64,000 nt of DNA from Parelaphostrongylus tenuis (GCA_019055375.1 JAHQIW010007315.1:124001-188000); one strand, 5' to 3'. Positions 34,575 to 45,600 are shown, counted from the first letter of the stretch. The notes: a model not told the origin generated them from the sequence alone. Translations and numbers: made by a program.

Positions 34575-35230
34575 GAAAACTTATCTCGATTAGGTGACGC
34601 GAGGTTGATAAAGTAGTTATAATAGTAATTCGACTGACGTTTCGGCGACCCGCCTTCTTCAGCCTGGGCTGAGCGTGTTTAGTATTAGTCTATTTGAATG
34701 TTTCGGAGGATCTTATTAGGAAATTATATGCTGCCTAGGTCAGGTAGAAAGATTAAACGAAGAAAGGGTGCGAGGTCTCGTGTGATGGTGACGCATTCGT
34801 CCTTCCGGTTCATTTAGGAATTTTAGTGTTTACCCAGATTGCCTCAAGAATTCTGCGAGTGGATGTTTTTGATTCCTTCGCTAGGATCGTGACCTTCACG
34901 TCGAAATCTTTATTGCTGTGTCTTCGCGCCCTATGTAAACCCAAAGGTGGGTTTTATCGACTTTAGATTTGCTATTTACCATTTCGCATATATATTCTTC
35001 CCGCATGCGTCACATGCCGTAAACGAATAGTTTGTGCCCGATCTCATACAATCCCCCTCCTTTCCGTTAGGGCAGACTACACAATTTTTGGTCTTGCACA
35101 GTAGATCGCAAAGTCTATTGCGGACCAATTGATGGCGTAGGGATGGAGGTGGACTTCCAATAACTATCACGCAATTTTCAAGACCGCATCTGTTTAGACA
35201 CCTCGTCAATATTATTTGAGCCAACATGTC
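34575..35230 (-). mobile_element. Penelope-like element fragment inserted in unit B
   Basis: The minus strand reads SLRHQLVRNRLCDLLC, then the Cys-rich linker NCVVCPNGKEGDC, then a decayed GIY-YIG region (35,170-34,980), a UTR and a ribozyme-like end at 34,632-34,668. It is a different PLE subfamily from the 22-kb pair. Confidence 0.75.
34632..34668 (-). ncRNA. Hammerhead-like motif, complete core
   Basis: Minus strand: CTGAAGA (34,662-34,656), hairpin GGCG-GGT-CGCC, GAAA (34,643-34,640), CGTC. Stem I pairing is not obvious by eye. Confidence 0.55.
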
Positions 35231-35257
35231 GTGTGGTCTTCTAAGTGGACTAACTTA

Positions 35258-35640
35258 TAGAGCCTGATACACGTGTTTCGACCTTGACGGTCTCGTCAGT
35301 CGGGCGGTTAACCTTCGTCTTTAGCCAGTCCTCTCGGGGCGCTCAGTCCCCTATACAAAGAGTAGGCGACGACGAACATTTTACACTGTATGCCCGGTGA
35401 AATTATCACCGAACACACAGTGTTGTACACTCGATTGCCCTTGGCTGGTATCATCAGTATATCTAGGAGGGTACAATACTGTGTGTTAGGTGATAATTTC
35501 ACCGGATACACAGTGTAAAATGTGCGTCGTCACCTAATCTTAGTATAGGGGACAGATGCCCTGAGAGGATCGCCTAAAGACGACGGGTAACTGCCCGATT
35601 GACGAGACCGTCAAGGACGAGACACGTGTATCGAGCTCTT
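35258..35640. repeat. Large foldback with hammerhead-like motifs in both arms
   Basis: The left arm (35,258-35,425) and right arm (35,462-35,640) are inverted copies. Matching blocks include GCCTGATACACGTGT / ACACGTGTATCGAGC, GACGGTCTCGTCA / TGACGAGACCGTC, and GGTGAAATTATCACC / GGTGATAATTTCACC. The centre is about 35 bases. Arms are about 85-90% alike by eye. Confidence 0.75.
35262..35305 (-). ncRNA. Hammerhead-like motif, complete core
   Basis: Minus strand: CTGACGA (35,299-35,293), perfect hairpin GACC-GTCAA-GGTC, GAAA (35,279-35,276), then CACGTG. The mirror copy in the right arm (35,599-35,640) has TTGACGA and GAGA, so it is damaged. Confidence 0.55.
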
Positions 35641-35873
35641 CAAAGTCAGCGCTCTAACAGACCACATGACATGTCGGCTCAAATAATAATTACGCGAATT
35701 GTTGAAATTCGAGAGTGGTCTTGAGAAAACACTCGAAAACGAAGGTATGTTTAGGCACCTTTCAAGCGCGCTACTGATTTCGTTTGGTATAAATGGCAGT
35801 TTGAAGGGGATTCTATTCAGGTGTGAAGTATTGTTCTTTTGGAGCCCTATTCTACTTTTTGAATTCAAAATTG

Positions 35874-36050
35874 CCTAAGAAGTCTTGCGCGTAGGTGTTT
35901 TTGATTGTTTTGTTTGTCTTTTTCTCAGTTAGAGATTTTTTGAGATGATAAAAGGTGGTCCTAAGAAGTCTTGCGCGTGGATGTTTTCGATTGTTTTGTT
36001 TGTCTTTTTCTCAGTTAAGGATTTTTTGAGGTGATAAAAGATGGTTTCAC
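35874..36050 (+). repeat. Tandem duplication of about 90 bp
   Basis: CCTAAGAAGTCTTGCGCG through GATTTTTTGAG(A/G)TGATAAAAG occurs twice in a row. The end of each copy is unit sequence (compare A 690-705), so the duplication formed at the unit B/insert junction. Confidence 0.75.
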
Positions 36051-36231
36051 ATTAGCTACAACCTGCCGATATTCTACAAATCGCGGTACGAAACTCGAGC
36101 CAGATGCCGTGCTCGATTGTAACCACCGCCATGGACGACAATCGCGAAAAGACGAGACGAATGGAATATGTGCTGGGGTCCACACAATATGTGAAGACGG
36201 ACCGTCCAAGTATCCAAGTAAGTAAGATAAA
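36032..36231 (+). mobile_element. 200-bp insert flanked by GATAAAAG, with exon-like ORF
   Basis: Units A and C run straight through here. In B about 200 bases sit between two copies of GATAAAAG. The insert is open on the plus strand (CRYSTNRGTKLEPDAVLDC ... ETNGICAGVHTICEDGPSK) and ends at a donor-like AAGTAAGTA. The last 55 bases resemble the minus strand of 51,115-51,030 (GVRTTSEDGPS). The termini are not inverted repeats. Confidence 0.5.
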
Positions 36232-37233
36232 AGGTGGTCAGCGGACAGTGCGATTATTATCATGCTCGTAATTGGCGGAAAAGTTCTTAAGCTTGCGCTA
36301 TCGGGCAATGCAAATGTCCGGGTTACGAAATTTTTTTTTTATTTTACGCATGTTTTCGCAAACATTCGATAACTTCAAAAATGTACATTTCAGTACTGAG
36401 CGTAATTCTGTAAAGAAAACACTCAAAGGATATTACCGAAAAGGATATTACACCCTGCCTTCGGAGCAATCACCCCATTGTTTGAACTTCACCGCGGATT
36501 TTGTTATTTATATAACAGAATTTCGATAGTAGGATCATTTCATCTCCACGAAAGAATAGAATATTACTAAACGTACCTTTATATGTATTTTCAGTGAGAA
36601 GAATGCTCAGATGTCCTAAAACTTTTCTTTTCAGTACGAAGGCTGCATAGTCAACAGAACGCATCTTCCTTGTTTTTTTTTTCAAACTAAAATGGAAGGT
36701 GTTATACCACATAATCACAGTGAGCCTTGATACACTTTACTTCATTAATGTGTGGAATGGGTTTCTGGAAAGTATGCATTCGCTTCGTCTTTGTTTTTCA
36801 AACAATTAACTGATGCTGTAGAAATTCCGCTTAGAATATTTATTTAACGCTTAACAGGTTATGCATCAAAATCACTCAACGACAATCCCTAAATAACCAC
36901 TGTCGGTAAGCAATACAGTATCGCTGAATAGAATTTGCAGTCAACAATTAGTACTTCCTAAAACAATCGACAGTGGTGCATCCTAAGATTATCAGTTTGT
37001 GAATCATAAACTGCAACTACACCGACACGAATTTCATACTCATACTATACAAGCCTCATGCTTACTGCCTAGAACGCTCACGAAAACATTTCTAAATGAT
37101 CCAAACTAAAGCATTCTCAAGAAGCATGCAACTTACTTACTTTTTTCATGGTTGTAATGGTGGAATGGAATTCTTGCCCTAATCGATACTAATACTCGAC
37201 ATTAATGGTATTTTTTTAATGCATTTCGCATTG

Positions 37234-37449
37234 TTATGATGTTTTCAGCAATGGTTCACCATAGATTGCAACTTCAGTGGTTGATGGCGAAGCGTTCGAA
37301 GGCTTAGTAGCGCTTTGACCGACTGTCTCCGCATCTGTGAGATCTTCCATGATACTTTCAGCAGCCACATCCGAGTTTGTCACTGTGACCATCTGACCGT
37401 CTCGCTCATCTCGCGTCTTGATAGGAGTGGAAGCCTTGACAATAGATTT
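37234..37449 (-). CDS. C-terminal coding fragment inside the unit B insert
   Basis: Open for 71 codons to TAA: STPIKTRDERDGQMVTVTNS, DVAAESIMEDLTDAETVGQS, then TTEVAIYGEPLLKTS. The acidic, low-hydrophobicity composition suggests an unstructured C-terminal tail of a real protein. A stop lies directly upstream. Source gene unknown. Confidence 0.4.
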   Translation of the reverse strand, partial: KSIVKASTPIKTRDERDGQMVTVTNSDVAAESIMEDLTDAETVGQSATKPSNASPSTTEVAIYGEPLLKTS

Positions 37450-37512
37450 TTAGCTTTATCCTTTTATGATGTTTTCAATATACCTAAAAGAATTGAGTGG
37501 TGAGCAAAGACA

Positions 37513-37583
37513 GCCTCAGGCGGGAATCGAACCCACGTTTCATCCTATCCGGGACGAGTGCTCTACCACTACACCACTGAGGC
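37513..37583 (-). tRNA. tRNA-like sequence, probably a pseudo-tRNA or SINE head
   Basis: A perfect 7-bp acceptor stem (GCCTCAG/CTGAGGC), D-arm GTGTAGTGGTAGAGC, and T arm GTGGGTTCGATTCCCGC are present. The anticodon arm folds only with a 6- or 8-base loop, so a working anticodon cannot be assigned. Confidence 0.4.
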
Positions 37584-38188
37584 ACATTTGCCCGACCACT
37601 CATTCTTCAGCATCTTAATGAAACATCTAATCGATACTATTGTATACGTCTTTGTCACCTCCATACACGGCCTTATACTTGGCTCAATTATCAGTTTTCA
37701 ATTTTTCGTGCGAGCCGTTGGTGATCGAGCGAATTCGCACTGCTTACGTATGTCGAGTTCACGGAATCTCATTCCGAATGCTCTAAATATTGAAGTTATA
37801 AACGGTTCTAGGAAGATGAACACTTTATGACAACGCTCAAGAAACGAGATTGTTTTTTATTAGACGACAGCAAATGAAGAAACGACCCCTTTCGCTGGTC
37901 AAGAACTTTTCACTGAAGTTTTAGTAAGCAAACGAAAGCTTAAATCTGTGGCTACTGCGCTACCTGCTCCTATTTTGAGAAGACCCTTTTATAAAGCTGT
38001 GGCATCTAAACTAAAATCATGTTTCACAATCGCCGAGCACTTAAACTGCTACTTCGTTGGAAAAAAACGAAAAGCATATGAACGTGTAGAGAAAGTCTTG
38101 TAGTCCCAGAGTCTCACGTTTTTTCTGGAGTTTTTCCGAAGCGGAGAAATAGTTCTTATATGAAGAACAAAAGTGGACTTCATACATA

Positions 38189-38201
38189 CCCCCCCCCCCC
38201 C
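38189..38201 (+). repeat. Poly(C) tract
   Basis: About 13 C residues where unit B ends and S3 SINE sequence begins. Confidence 0.85.
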
Positions 38202-38203
38202 TC

Positions 38204-38800
38204 CCCTTCCTCCCAACTCTCTCCGGCACTCAACGACAACGCCCCATAAAACGCCACAATCAAGCTAATCTTCGCGATTGCAGAGAGACTCGCTCAATCA
38301 GTATTCCGGAATAAAAAGCTAAAAGGATGAAGCTCTTGACATTGATCAATCCCTGGAGGATGCGCTATAGATTGGTCTTCAATTTTTAACTTCGCCTGAG
38401 GTGATTGAATGCATATCTGGCCTTTACAATGACCCGCAGTGGCCTCCCGCTGTACCGAGTCAGTGCTGCTTATCCTCCCAGACAAGTCTGCGACCAGTTT
38501 GGTAATGATTTACCGACCCCGGAGGAATGGATGGCTTAATGTGCCATGAGCGCGCGATCGAACCATTGACCTCGTGTGTGACGCGGTGTACCTCTAAGCA
38601 CTGCGCCACATGAGCTCTACTATAGCATAGTGAATGAAAAACGCTGTTAAGACGAGTCAGTAACGTGTCTAAAAGTAAAATGGTCAGCGTTAGTAGTGCT
38701 TCAAATAAAAGAAGAGAGTATGAGAAAATACAACATATAGTAGCGGCCTTATTTAGGCTTCTATTAAGTCGTTCCATAAAATTTTGGCACAGAGCAATAA
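38204..38800 (+). repeat. S3 SINE split by an S2 SINE insertion
   Basis: The S3 body (AACTCTCTCCGGCACTC...CAACGCCCCATAAAACGCCAC) ends at 38,310. A minus-strand S2 SINE fills 38,311-38,617. The S3 3' part (GAGTCAGTAACGTGTCTAAAAG...) resumes at about 38,640 and runs to about 38,790. The uninterrupted copy at 41,520-41,870 confirms the order. Confidence 0.65.
38311..38617 (-). repeat. S2 SINE, minus strand, nested
   Basis: Tail TTGACATTGATCAATCCCTG, body CCTCCCAGACAAGTC, inverted B box GCGATCGAACCA. Inserted into S3. Confidence 0.65.
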
Positions 38801-38802
38801 AC

Positions 38803-39080
38803 GGGGGCGCCGTGGCCGGGTGGTTGTGATGTTGGTCACGGCGCGTAGGGCCACGCTCCATCCCCCACTTCTTTCGCAGTTGAGAAAAACATCCTATGGA
38901 ACGCTACAGCTAGGCTGTCCTCGAAATTGCAAGGAGGCTCGCTCAACCGACATTCTACGCCGTGTAAGAAGAAGACGAAAAAACGAATTAAATGCTAAAA
39001 GTACTGAAAAACACCGCGATGACGAATCAGATAAAGTAAAATGCCAAATAAAGAGCAAGAAACACCAAATTTATTAAACA
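38803..39080 (+). repeat. S3 SINE
   Basis: Head GGCGCCGTGGCCGGGTGG and GTTGTGATG resemble a Leu/Ser-type tRNA D arm. It is followed by the S3 body (AACGCTACAGCTAGGC...TTGCAAGGAGGCTCGCTC) and an A-rich tail ending CACCAAATTTATTAAAC. Confidence 0.6.
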
Positions 39081-39109
39081 AAAGCAGTTTAAAATGTGCA
39101 TGATTTTGG

Positions 39110-39335
39110 CATCATTGAAACTTCGCTTGAGACGACTGGACACATATCTGGCCCTTGCAATGTCTAGCGGTGGCCCACCATGTATCGAGTCAGTGCTGCT
39201 TATCCTCTCAAACAAGTCTGCTACCAATAAACCGACCCCGGTAGGACGGTGGCTTGGTGCGCCATGAGCGTGAGATCGAACCATCAAACTTGAGTGCCAC
39301 GCAGAGCACTTCTACCCACTGCGCCACGAACGGTT
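39110..39335 (-). repeat. S2 SINE, minus strand, 3'-truncated
   Basis: Body TATCCTCTCAAACAAGTC, inverted B box GAGATCGAACCATC, then ACTGCGCCACGAAC (A-box region). Confidence 0.55.
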
Positions 39336-39452
39336 TATACAGCTCTGTCACTGCTAGAAAAAGCAGTAGAAATAAAGACTCTATTTAATGCGGTGCAAAG
39401 CAAAGTGAGCTATTGATTATGATGCGCACATGACACATATAATCAAGTTTGG

Positions 39453-40011
39453 TTAGAACTGACAAGCACGACGTTCGTCTTGTCTTTTGTCTTGGTTTCG
39501 GCTTCGTAAAAACTTAGGCCACTGACTGGGAGCTTCATTGAACTTACCAGTGCTCGGGTCGCGTACGGATATTTCTTGTGCTACTGTTTGAAAGGCATGA
39601 AAAGTAACTTTTAATCTGATGACGGAATTCAAACATACCGGCCGGCTTGCTAAGTTTGAGGTCGTTGGCTTACAGCTCACTGGCTTGCCTCGTTCGGCTA
39701 CTTAGGTGGTTGTGTTGTCGCACTGATTGGTTGCTGTGGCTGTTTTGTTCGCCTGATGCGGCTAAATACTGGTGAGGCCAAATTTTATGCCTCGGATACT
39801 TCGTAAGTAGGCCTCGTTGAGCCGTGGCGTGTGGTATGGGGGTCTTATGTGCTGTCCCGCCCAGATACTTGCTTTGGACGCCTCGTAGGGCTTGGATGCG
39901 TCGTTTGAACGCAGCACAGCCGGCACCAGAATTCTGATAGTTGGCCGATGTAGTTGGCCAATGCAGGAGACCTAATGACGATCCGTGATCGACTAAAGTT
40001 TGGCCATGCAC
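39453..40011 (-). other. Two overlapping minus-strand ORFs, probably one decayed repeat-encoded frame
   Basis: The first ORF (40,011-39,670) contains NSGAGCAAFKRRIQALRGVQ and TKYPRHKIWPHQYLAASGEQ. The second (39,680-39,453) overlaps it by 11 bases in another frame and contains AQEISVRDPSTGKFNEAPSQ and WPKFLRSRNQDKRQ. The stretch is GC-richer than its surroundings. The look is of a dispersed repeat coding frame with one frameshift, but I cannot name it. Confidence 0.35.
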
Positions 40012-40755
40012 AAAATGTATTGGCTTTTCAGTGGAGGTTTGATTTTATTGGTGAATGTACGAGAGTAGTTAGGCCTTGGTGTCTATTGCGAGTGGGTGTG
40101 TGCTGTGTGTCGGATGGGTCACTCGATTGCATCAATTATTCCTGCGACGTGGGTTTTCTTTACTATTTATTTGATAACAAACAGTGTTGATCCTGAAACC
40201 AACAAATCATATTCATCGCCGTTACGAACAATGTATAACAAACAACAACTACATCATGACTACAATTGATACATACGATACAACAATCACGACAGGTAGT
40301 GCAATGTTAACAGTTGATAATGATGCAACAGATGCGAGCCTAAGTGTAATGTGCCCCGATTCCCAAATCTCTATATAAATGAGAGGAGCTATACATTGTA
40401 AGGAGCAGTTACTTAACGCTGTGACCAAGATAACCTAGAGCCAAGAGAGGTTGAAGTCGCATGAATAGCTGTCAAGCACAACACTGCCCAAAATCTATGG
40501 TAAACATCTCTTGGTTGTTAATTGAAAGGCACGAGTCGTTGTGTTGCTCGGACACACAGCCGGCTGGTGTTAGAAACAGAAGCTGGCTATTGATGCGCGA
40601 ATGCATCGACCACTTAGTGTAAGAAAGACGACTCGGCTGTTGGACTCACTGCGCAACGAATAACCATAGTGGTTATCCATAAGTAGATACACTGATAGTC
40701 AAGAGCTTAAGAAAGAAGAAAAAAAGCAAATATTCCTCTTGGTAAGTGCTATTTA
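40012..40755. other. Intergenic, nothing supported
   Basis: No transposon motif or spliced frame seen. Only short ORFs. Confidence 0.5.
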
Positions 40756-40757
40756 CC

Positions 40758-40862
40758 CGGTGATGTAGAGTGATATGCAAAAGCTTTTGCGTGACCTGGA
40801 ACTCGAACCCACAACTCACTGTCCGGAGGCGCGTACTGAACCGTTGCACCACCGACGCCTGT
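40758..40862 (-). repeat. S1 SINE, minus strand
   Basis: GATGTAGAGTGATATGCAAA tail, GCGTGACCTGGAACTCGAAC (inverted B box), CGTTGCACCACCGACGCC (inverted A box). Confidence 0.6.
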
Positions 40863-40989
40863 TTTGACACGACTCTTTCTACGTTACAAAGCATCTGTCT
40901 GTTAGCGACCAACTGTCAACGCTTTGGCGTGGATGGTCACTAACAACACTTAGTCCACTGATGCTGACAGATATTGGGTATTGTTGATC

Positions 40990-41112
40990 AAACACGATTA
41001 TTTTTATTTATCCACCTCTAGCGGTGGTATGGTGCTATGATATACCCAGTGATGTAAAGTGATGTGCAAAAACTTTGGCTTCAGTTGGGACTCGAACCCA
41101 CAGAATACTGTG
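40990..41112 (-). repeat. S1 SINE, minus strand, 5'-truncated
   Basis: Tail TTTATCCACCTCTAGCGGTG and CCCAGTGATGTAAAGTGATG, then inverted B box GGGACTCGAACCCAC, after which homology stops. Confidence 0.55.
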
Positions 41113-41518
41113 TATGATTCTAATGATTTGGGGGGATGCAAAACTTTGAACCTCGGAAGGGAACTGGACCCCCACCACACGTTTCGCGGGGCGCCCCAGG
41201 GCGGGGTGTCATGACTGTCGGAATTTGAGATTTGTGTCGTATATGCCAACTAGTGCTAATTCGAGTACTGTATGGGATTGAATGTTACCGGAAGTGCTGA
41301 TATGAATCGACCGTCGGTCGACAGTCGCCCATTGACCTAACCGTCCTATATCCTGGAGCAGAGCATAATGATGTTAGGTCACTTATGAACATGACTGGAG
41401 TTGAGATCACCGGAGCTGGTGGATACTCCAACGGTCCCTAGCCTGAACGTTAAGGTTCAAGATACCGAGGTTGACCGTTTTCTAGCATATCGAAAACATT
41501 GTGGGACTGCTTAGCACT
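41113..41518. other. Intergenic with a tRNA-derived scrap
   Basis: GATGCAAAACTTTGAACCTCG at 41,135 resembles a further S1 remnant. Nothing else was recognised. Confidence 0.4.
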
Positions 41519-41519
41519 A

Positions 41520-41870
41520 GGAGGCGCTATGGCCGAGTGGTTGTGATGCTCGTCGCGGAGCGCGTGGAGCCGAGTTCCACCCCGAACTCTCTCCGATAGT
41601 CAGCAACAACGCCCTATAAAACGCCACAGTCAAGCTATTCCTCAAGATTGCAAAAAGATTCGCTCGACCAGTTTCCTCGCAATACTGTGAAGACGAGTCA
41701 GTAAAGTGTCTAAAAGTAAAGTAAAGTGATTAGTGTCAGAGAGTGGTTCAAATAAGAGAAGAGTGTGTGAAAAATATAAACATAGAAGCGGCCGACTTGT
41801 ATTGAGTCATCCGACGAATTTTGGCATTAGAGCAATAAGCACCAAATTTATCAAACAATAATGGGCGTCA
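41520..41870 (+). repeat. S3 SINE, full length reference copy
   Basis: Head GGCGCTATGGCCGAGTGG, body CACCCCGAACTCTCTCCG...CAACGCCCTATAAAACGCC, 3' part GACGAGTCAGTAAAGTGTC and tail CACCAAATTTATCAAAC. About 350 bp. Confidence 0.65.
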
Positions 41871-42030
41871 GTAGTGCAACGGATAAAGCACGCGCTCTCG
41901 GAAAGAGTGAGGTGTGGGTTCCAGTCCCGCCTGACGCGAAAGTTTTGCACATCACTCTACATCAATGGGTTTATTCGAAACATCATACCACCGCTAGAAG
42001 CGGTTAAATAAAAAGAATTATATTTAACCC
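41868..42030 (+). repeat. S1 SINE, full length
   Basis: GGGCGTCAGTAGTGCAACGG (A box), GTGGGTTCCAGTCCCGCC (B box), acceptor-like GCGTCAG/CTGACGC pairing, then tail AAAGTTTTGCACATCACTC, a CACCGCTAGAAGCGG hairpin, and an AATAAAAAG end. Confidence 0.7.
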
Positions 42031-42152
42031 TTGAAACCCAATATCTGTCAGCGTGACTGGATTAAATGTCGAAACCGACTACCCGGGCCAAGCCGTTGAC
42101 GACTGGCGGTTGGCAGATAGATGCGCTGTAGCGTAGAAAGGATGATGTGCAA

Positions 42153-42315
42153 AATGGGCGTCAGTAGTGTAACGGATAGAGCATGCGACCCCGGAAAAAG
42201 TAAGGTGTGGGTTCTATTCCCGCCTGACGCTAAAGTTCTGCTCATCACTCTACATCAATGGGTATATTTGTAACATCATACCACCGCTAGAAGCGATTGA
42301 ATAAAAACAATTTCA
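42153..42315 (+). repeat. S1 SINE, full length
   Basis: A second copy 285 bp after the first: GGGCGTCAGTAGTGTAACGG, GTGGGTTCTATTCCCGCC, CTGACGC, then TCATCACTCTACATCAATGG and a similar 3' end. Confidence 0.7.
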
Positions 42316-42649
42316 TTAAACTATAGTGATTAAATATACATGATTTTGGTATCCTTCAATGGTACATTTTTTGAAGATAATCCCGTATACAACTTGCTTA
42401 TGCTCTATGATAAAGCTGTTGTGAGAACAAACTCGCTTGCTACTCATGCACGAATGGTGCGTAGGTGAAAATGATAGTGTAGCGGTGCGAAGATCATTGG
42501 AGCTTCCTGCGGACGAACCCTGCGCAACTGATTCTCCAGACTATTCTCTCCACTTATGAACTTCGTTAACCACTCCTTAGCCGTCCTTTCTGCAGCCGTA
42601 TCGACAAGTCGACATTATAAAATTTGTATATAGAACGATATAACGAAAT

Positions 42650-45600
42650 GGAATATTAACCTAGGTGTATCACAACAAGACCCATCTGACCCACCGTTTT
42701 TAATCAAAAGTATTTCAAGCGCCGTTTGTGTACCTAACCCTTCCACATCAAGCCTTACCGACGTTCTTTATCAAACCACAAGCACTGTATATCAGGTCAT
42801 TCAGAAGATCCTACAACAAAACTTTTAGATAAACTACACGCCTTATTGGACGCAGGAGCCAAGTTGTCGTTCATTGATTAAAAACTTGCACAAAAACTTC
42901 ATCTACCAGTGGTATAGGAAGTTGAACTGTGCCTCATTACATTTGGATCTGATAAATTACAGGAACAGTGTGCAAGAAAAAAGTCACTTGATGTGTGAAA
43001 TGCGGGAAGTAATCAGTTCTCGCTGTCCTTACTTACGCACATTACCATGTCAAAACCACTTCGAGCACCAGTACTATGCTCACAAGACTTGGAGTCTATC
43101 CGAAGGAACGATCTAAAATCGATTTCAACGGAAAGAAACCCTTCGTACAATCACCCATACTTCTTGGATGTGACCAACTTTGGACCTTAATAAAAAAAGC
43201 TAGATGTCACATCCAGCTCCCTTCAGGTCTATATCTACTTTTAACAAAACTGGGATATCTGCGCACGGGAAAAATCGATGAAGCGAAACACCTACAACAA
43301 AAAGATCATAGAAATGTGTTCTTACAGCAAAAAGGAGAAGAATAAAATGCACTAAGAGAAAAGAGGGACGATAACGATATAGATAAGTGAGACCGATACT
43401 GGACACTGCAGGGTCAGGTTAATACCGCCCACCTCCATCAACCCGGATCAGACGATGCTGAAGAAGTCCAGTGGAAAAAATTTCGGACACTGGAATCGGA
43501 GGAAACAGAATAGTTTGCGGACTCTGAGAAGCAAGTAAAATTATTGATGGATCAAAAAATCTGGGACATTTTCAACAGAACCATTGAAAAACGAACCGAT
43601 GGCTATTAAGTTCGTCTTCTCTGGAAAGAAGTCGAACACCATTAGCGGACAATGGGGCAAACGTATTCAATAGACAGCTTCTGGAAGTCCATACAAAACG
43701 ATGACAATGTACTGAATAAATACAATGAGACATTCGAACAACTGCTTAAAGTGAACATCCTGGAGGAAATCAACGAAGAGAAAATGATACTTAAATCTCG
43801 AGTTCATTGTGTTCCTCATCAGGCAGTCCTAACCCCAACAAAACCACAACTAAACTTAAAATTGTTTATGATGCGTCAGCTCACTATAAAGGATGCCTCT
43901 TATTAAATGACGTGCTACATCGGGGAGCCAATTATTCTTCCCGAACTCTTTGGAACTCTTTTACGCTTCATATTCGGAAGAGTCGCGATAACTTCAGTTG
44001 TTGAAAAGCACTTTTACAAGCCCGACTTCATGAGGACGATCGCGGTGTTACACGCTGTTTGTGGTTACACGACTACAGCTTACCACCATCTCCAAGCAAC
44101 ATTAAAGTTCTTCGATTCACTAGAGTTACCTTTGGGTTAATCGTTTCACCGTTCCTACTCGCAGGAACAGTTCATTTCTAGCTTGATCAAAACAAAGAAG
44201 ATGGAAATTTGTTTGAAGAAGTAAAAGACAATCTATACGTTAACAACCTCATCCTGACTGCCGATGAGTTGGTAAGGTCGACGCATATCTATTCAGGTAT
44301 GAAAAAAAATATTCAATGATCTCGAAATGAACCTCCGCGAAGTTGTTTCAAAGAACACGATTTGATGACAGAAATAGCGACACTCGACAAATCAGAGGAA
44401 AGAACTCTAAAGGTACATGAGATTCCTTGGAATAGCTATACAGATAGTCTTCAGTTATCATGTATCACAAAAGCACATCAACGAATCACTGATAGAATGG
44501 TCGCTAGCACTCTAGTTCCATTTCTGATCCATTGGGATCTCTCTTACCCTTACTCCTTGGAACAAAGGTATTCCTGCATTCTCTATGGTAAGACGAACAC
44601 GATTGGGACACTGTCCTATCAGAATCCTCTAAAGAACAATGGACTCATATATGTCAGATGACACAAAGATTTACGAAACCTATACCGGGCTTCCTCGGCA
44701 CTAAAGACGAGAACTACACTCTGTGACCTTTGCTGACGCCAGTACTGAAGTTATCGCTGCCTGTATCTACTTACGATCGGAAGACTCAGCCGACCTTCTC
44801 ATGGTGAAAGGCAAACTTCCCTCCCTGAAGTCTGTGTCAACGATACCAAAAATGGAACTAGACGCAATTACGTCGGCACTCAGATCAACAAATGCGGTAT
44901 CAATTCAACCACGAAAGTCGCTGAAAATCCAGGAAATCTGGATCATTACAGCCCAAAAATGCACTCATTTGGATCAAACGTAAACCGCTGAAAAGTGTTG
45001 GACTTAGAGTTTTCAACCGTCTTATTTAGATAGGCAGAATTGTCGAACTATACAAAATATTGGTTCTCACATTCTTTTCGGCCACTTCATATTCCACTAC
45101 AACGCTGCAGACTGGGCAGCTCGCGGCCTCAATCAACGGGAACTGCTCAGTCATTTTTAATGGAACGAGCCGCCCTTCCTTCGAGAATCTACAGAAAGAT
45201 GGAAAGTCATTTGCAGTACTTTCAAATACGAATAGATTCACTCAGCAAAGGCTTTGCCCCCTCAAGACAGTCATAGTAGTATTACAACCAAAAAGTTTAT
45301 TCAAGAGCAGCAGCAACTTTTCGTGAAGCATCATTCTCCAGATGGAGAAAATGGGAACGACATCTTCATCTAATTGAAGAAATACTCGTTAACTAACGTC
45401 AAAACAATCGTGGCACGGATTCTACGCTACATCCAAAATTTGGTCACTAAAGTTAATGCTCGTAAAAGGCATCCTATTAAAATGTCGACACATCTACAGC
45501 CCAAATAGATTAGTAACGACGACCTTGATGTCTTCGGAAAGGAAATGACAATAGCCGGAAAAGTATTGATCGAGCAACATCAGTTGCCAACTACAAAATC

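Larger units (their letters stand above)
37192..37628 (-). mobile_element. Retroposed-looking insert in unit B with 13-bp target duplication
   Basis: CTAATCGATACTA occurs at both borders (37,179-37,191 and 37,627-37,639), and units A and C lack the insert. On the minus strand it holds a tRNA-like sequence (37,583-37,513) followed by a 71-codon open frame (37,449-37,234) and an A-rich end (AAAAAAATACC). A 13-bp duplication plus an A-rich 3' end fits LINE-driven retroposition. Confidence 0.6.
33838..38165 (+). repeat. Large duplicated segment, unit B (partial, interrupted)
   Basis: Position 33,838 onward aligns by eye to position 1 onward of unit A and continues to about A 2,170, where unit B stops at a run of C residues (38,189-38,201) that leads into a SINE. 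Two insertions break it. About 1.7 kb (34,575-36,231) contains PLE sequence, a foldback, a tandem duplication and a 200-bp insert. About 0.45 kb (37,192-37,628) is flanked by a 13-bp direct repeat. B is more diverged from A and C than they are from each other. A G-run (33,631-33,654) lies about 180 bases upstream. Confidence 0.8.

Noticed and set aside
37513..37583. Functional tRNA gene
   Set aside because: Acceptor and T arms are good, but the anticodon arm cannot form a standard 7-base loop, and the sequence lies in a recent insertion.
38460..38861. 133-codon minus-strand ORF
   Set aside because: It runs through SINE sequence (S2 and S3) and is explained by it.
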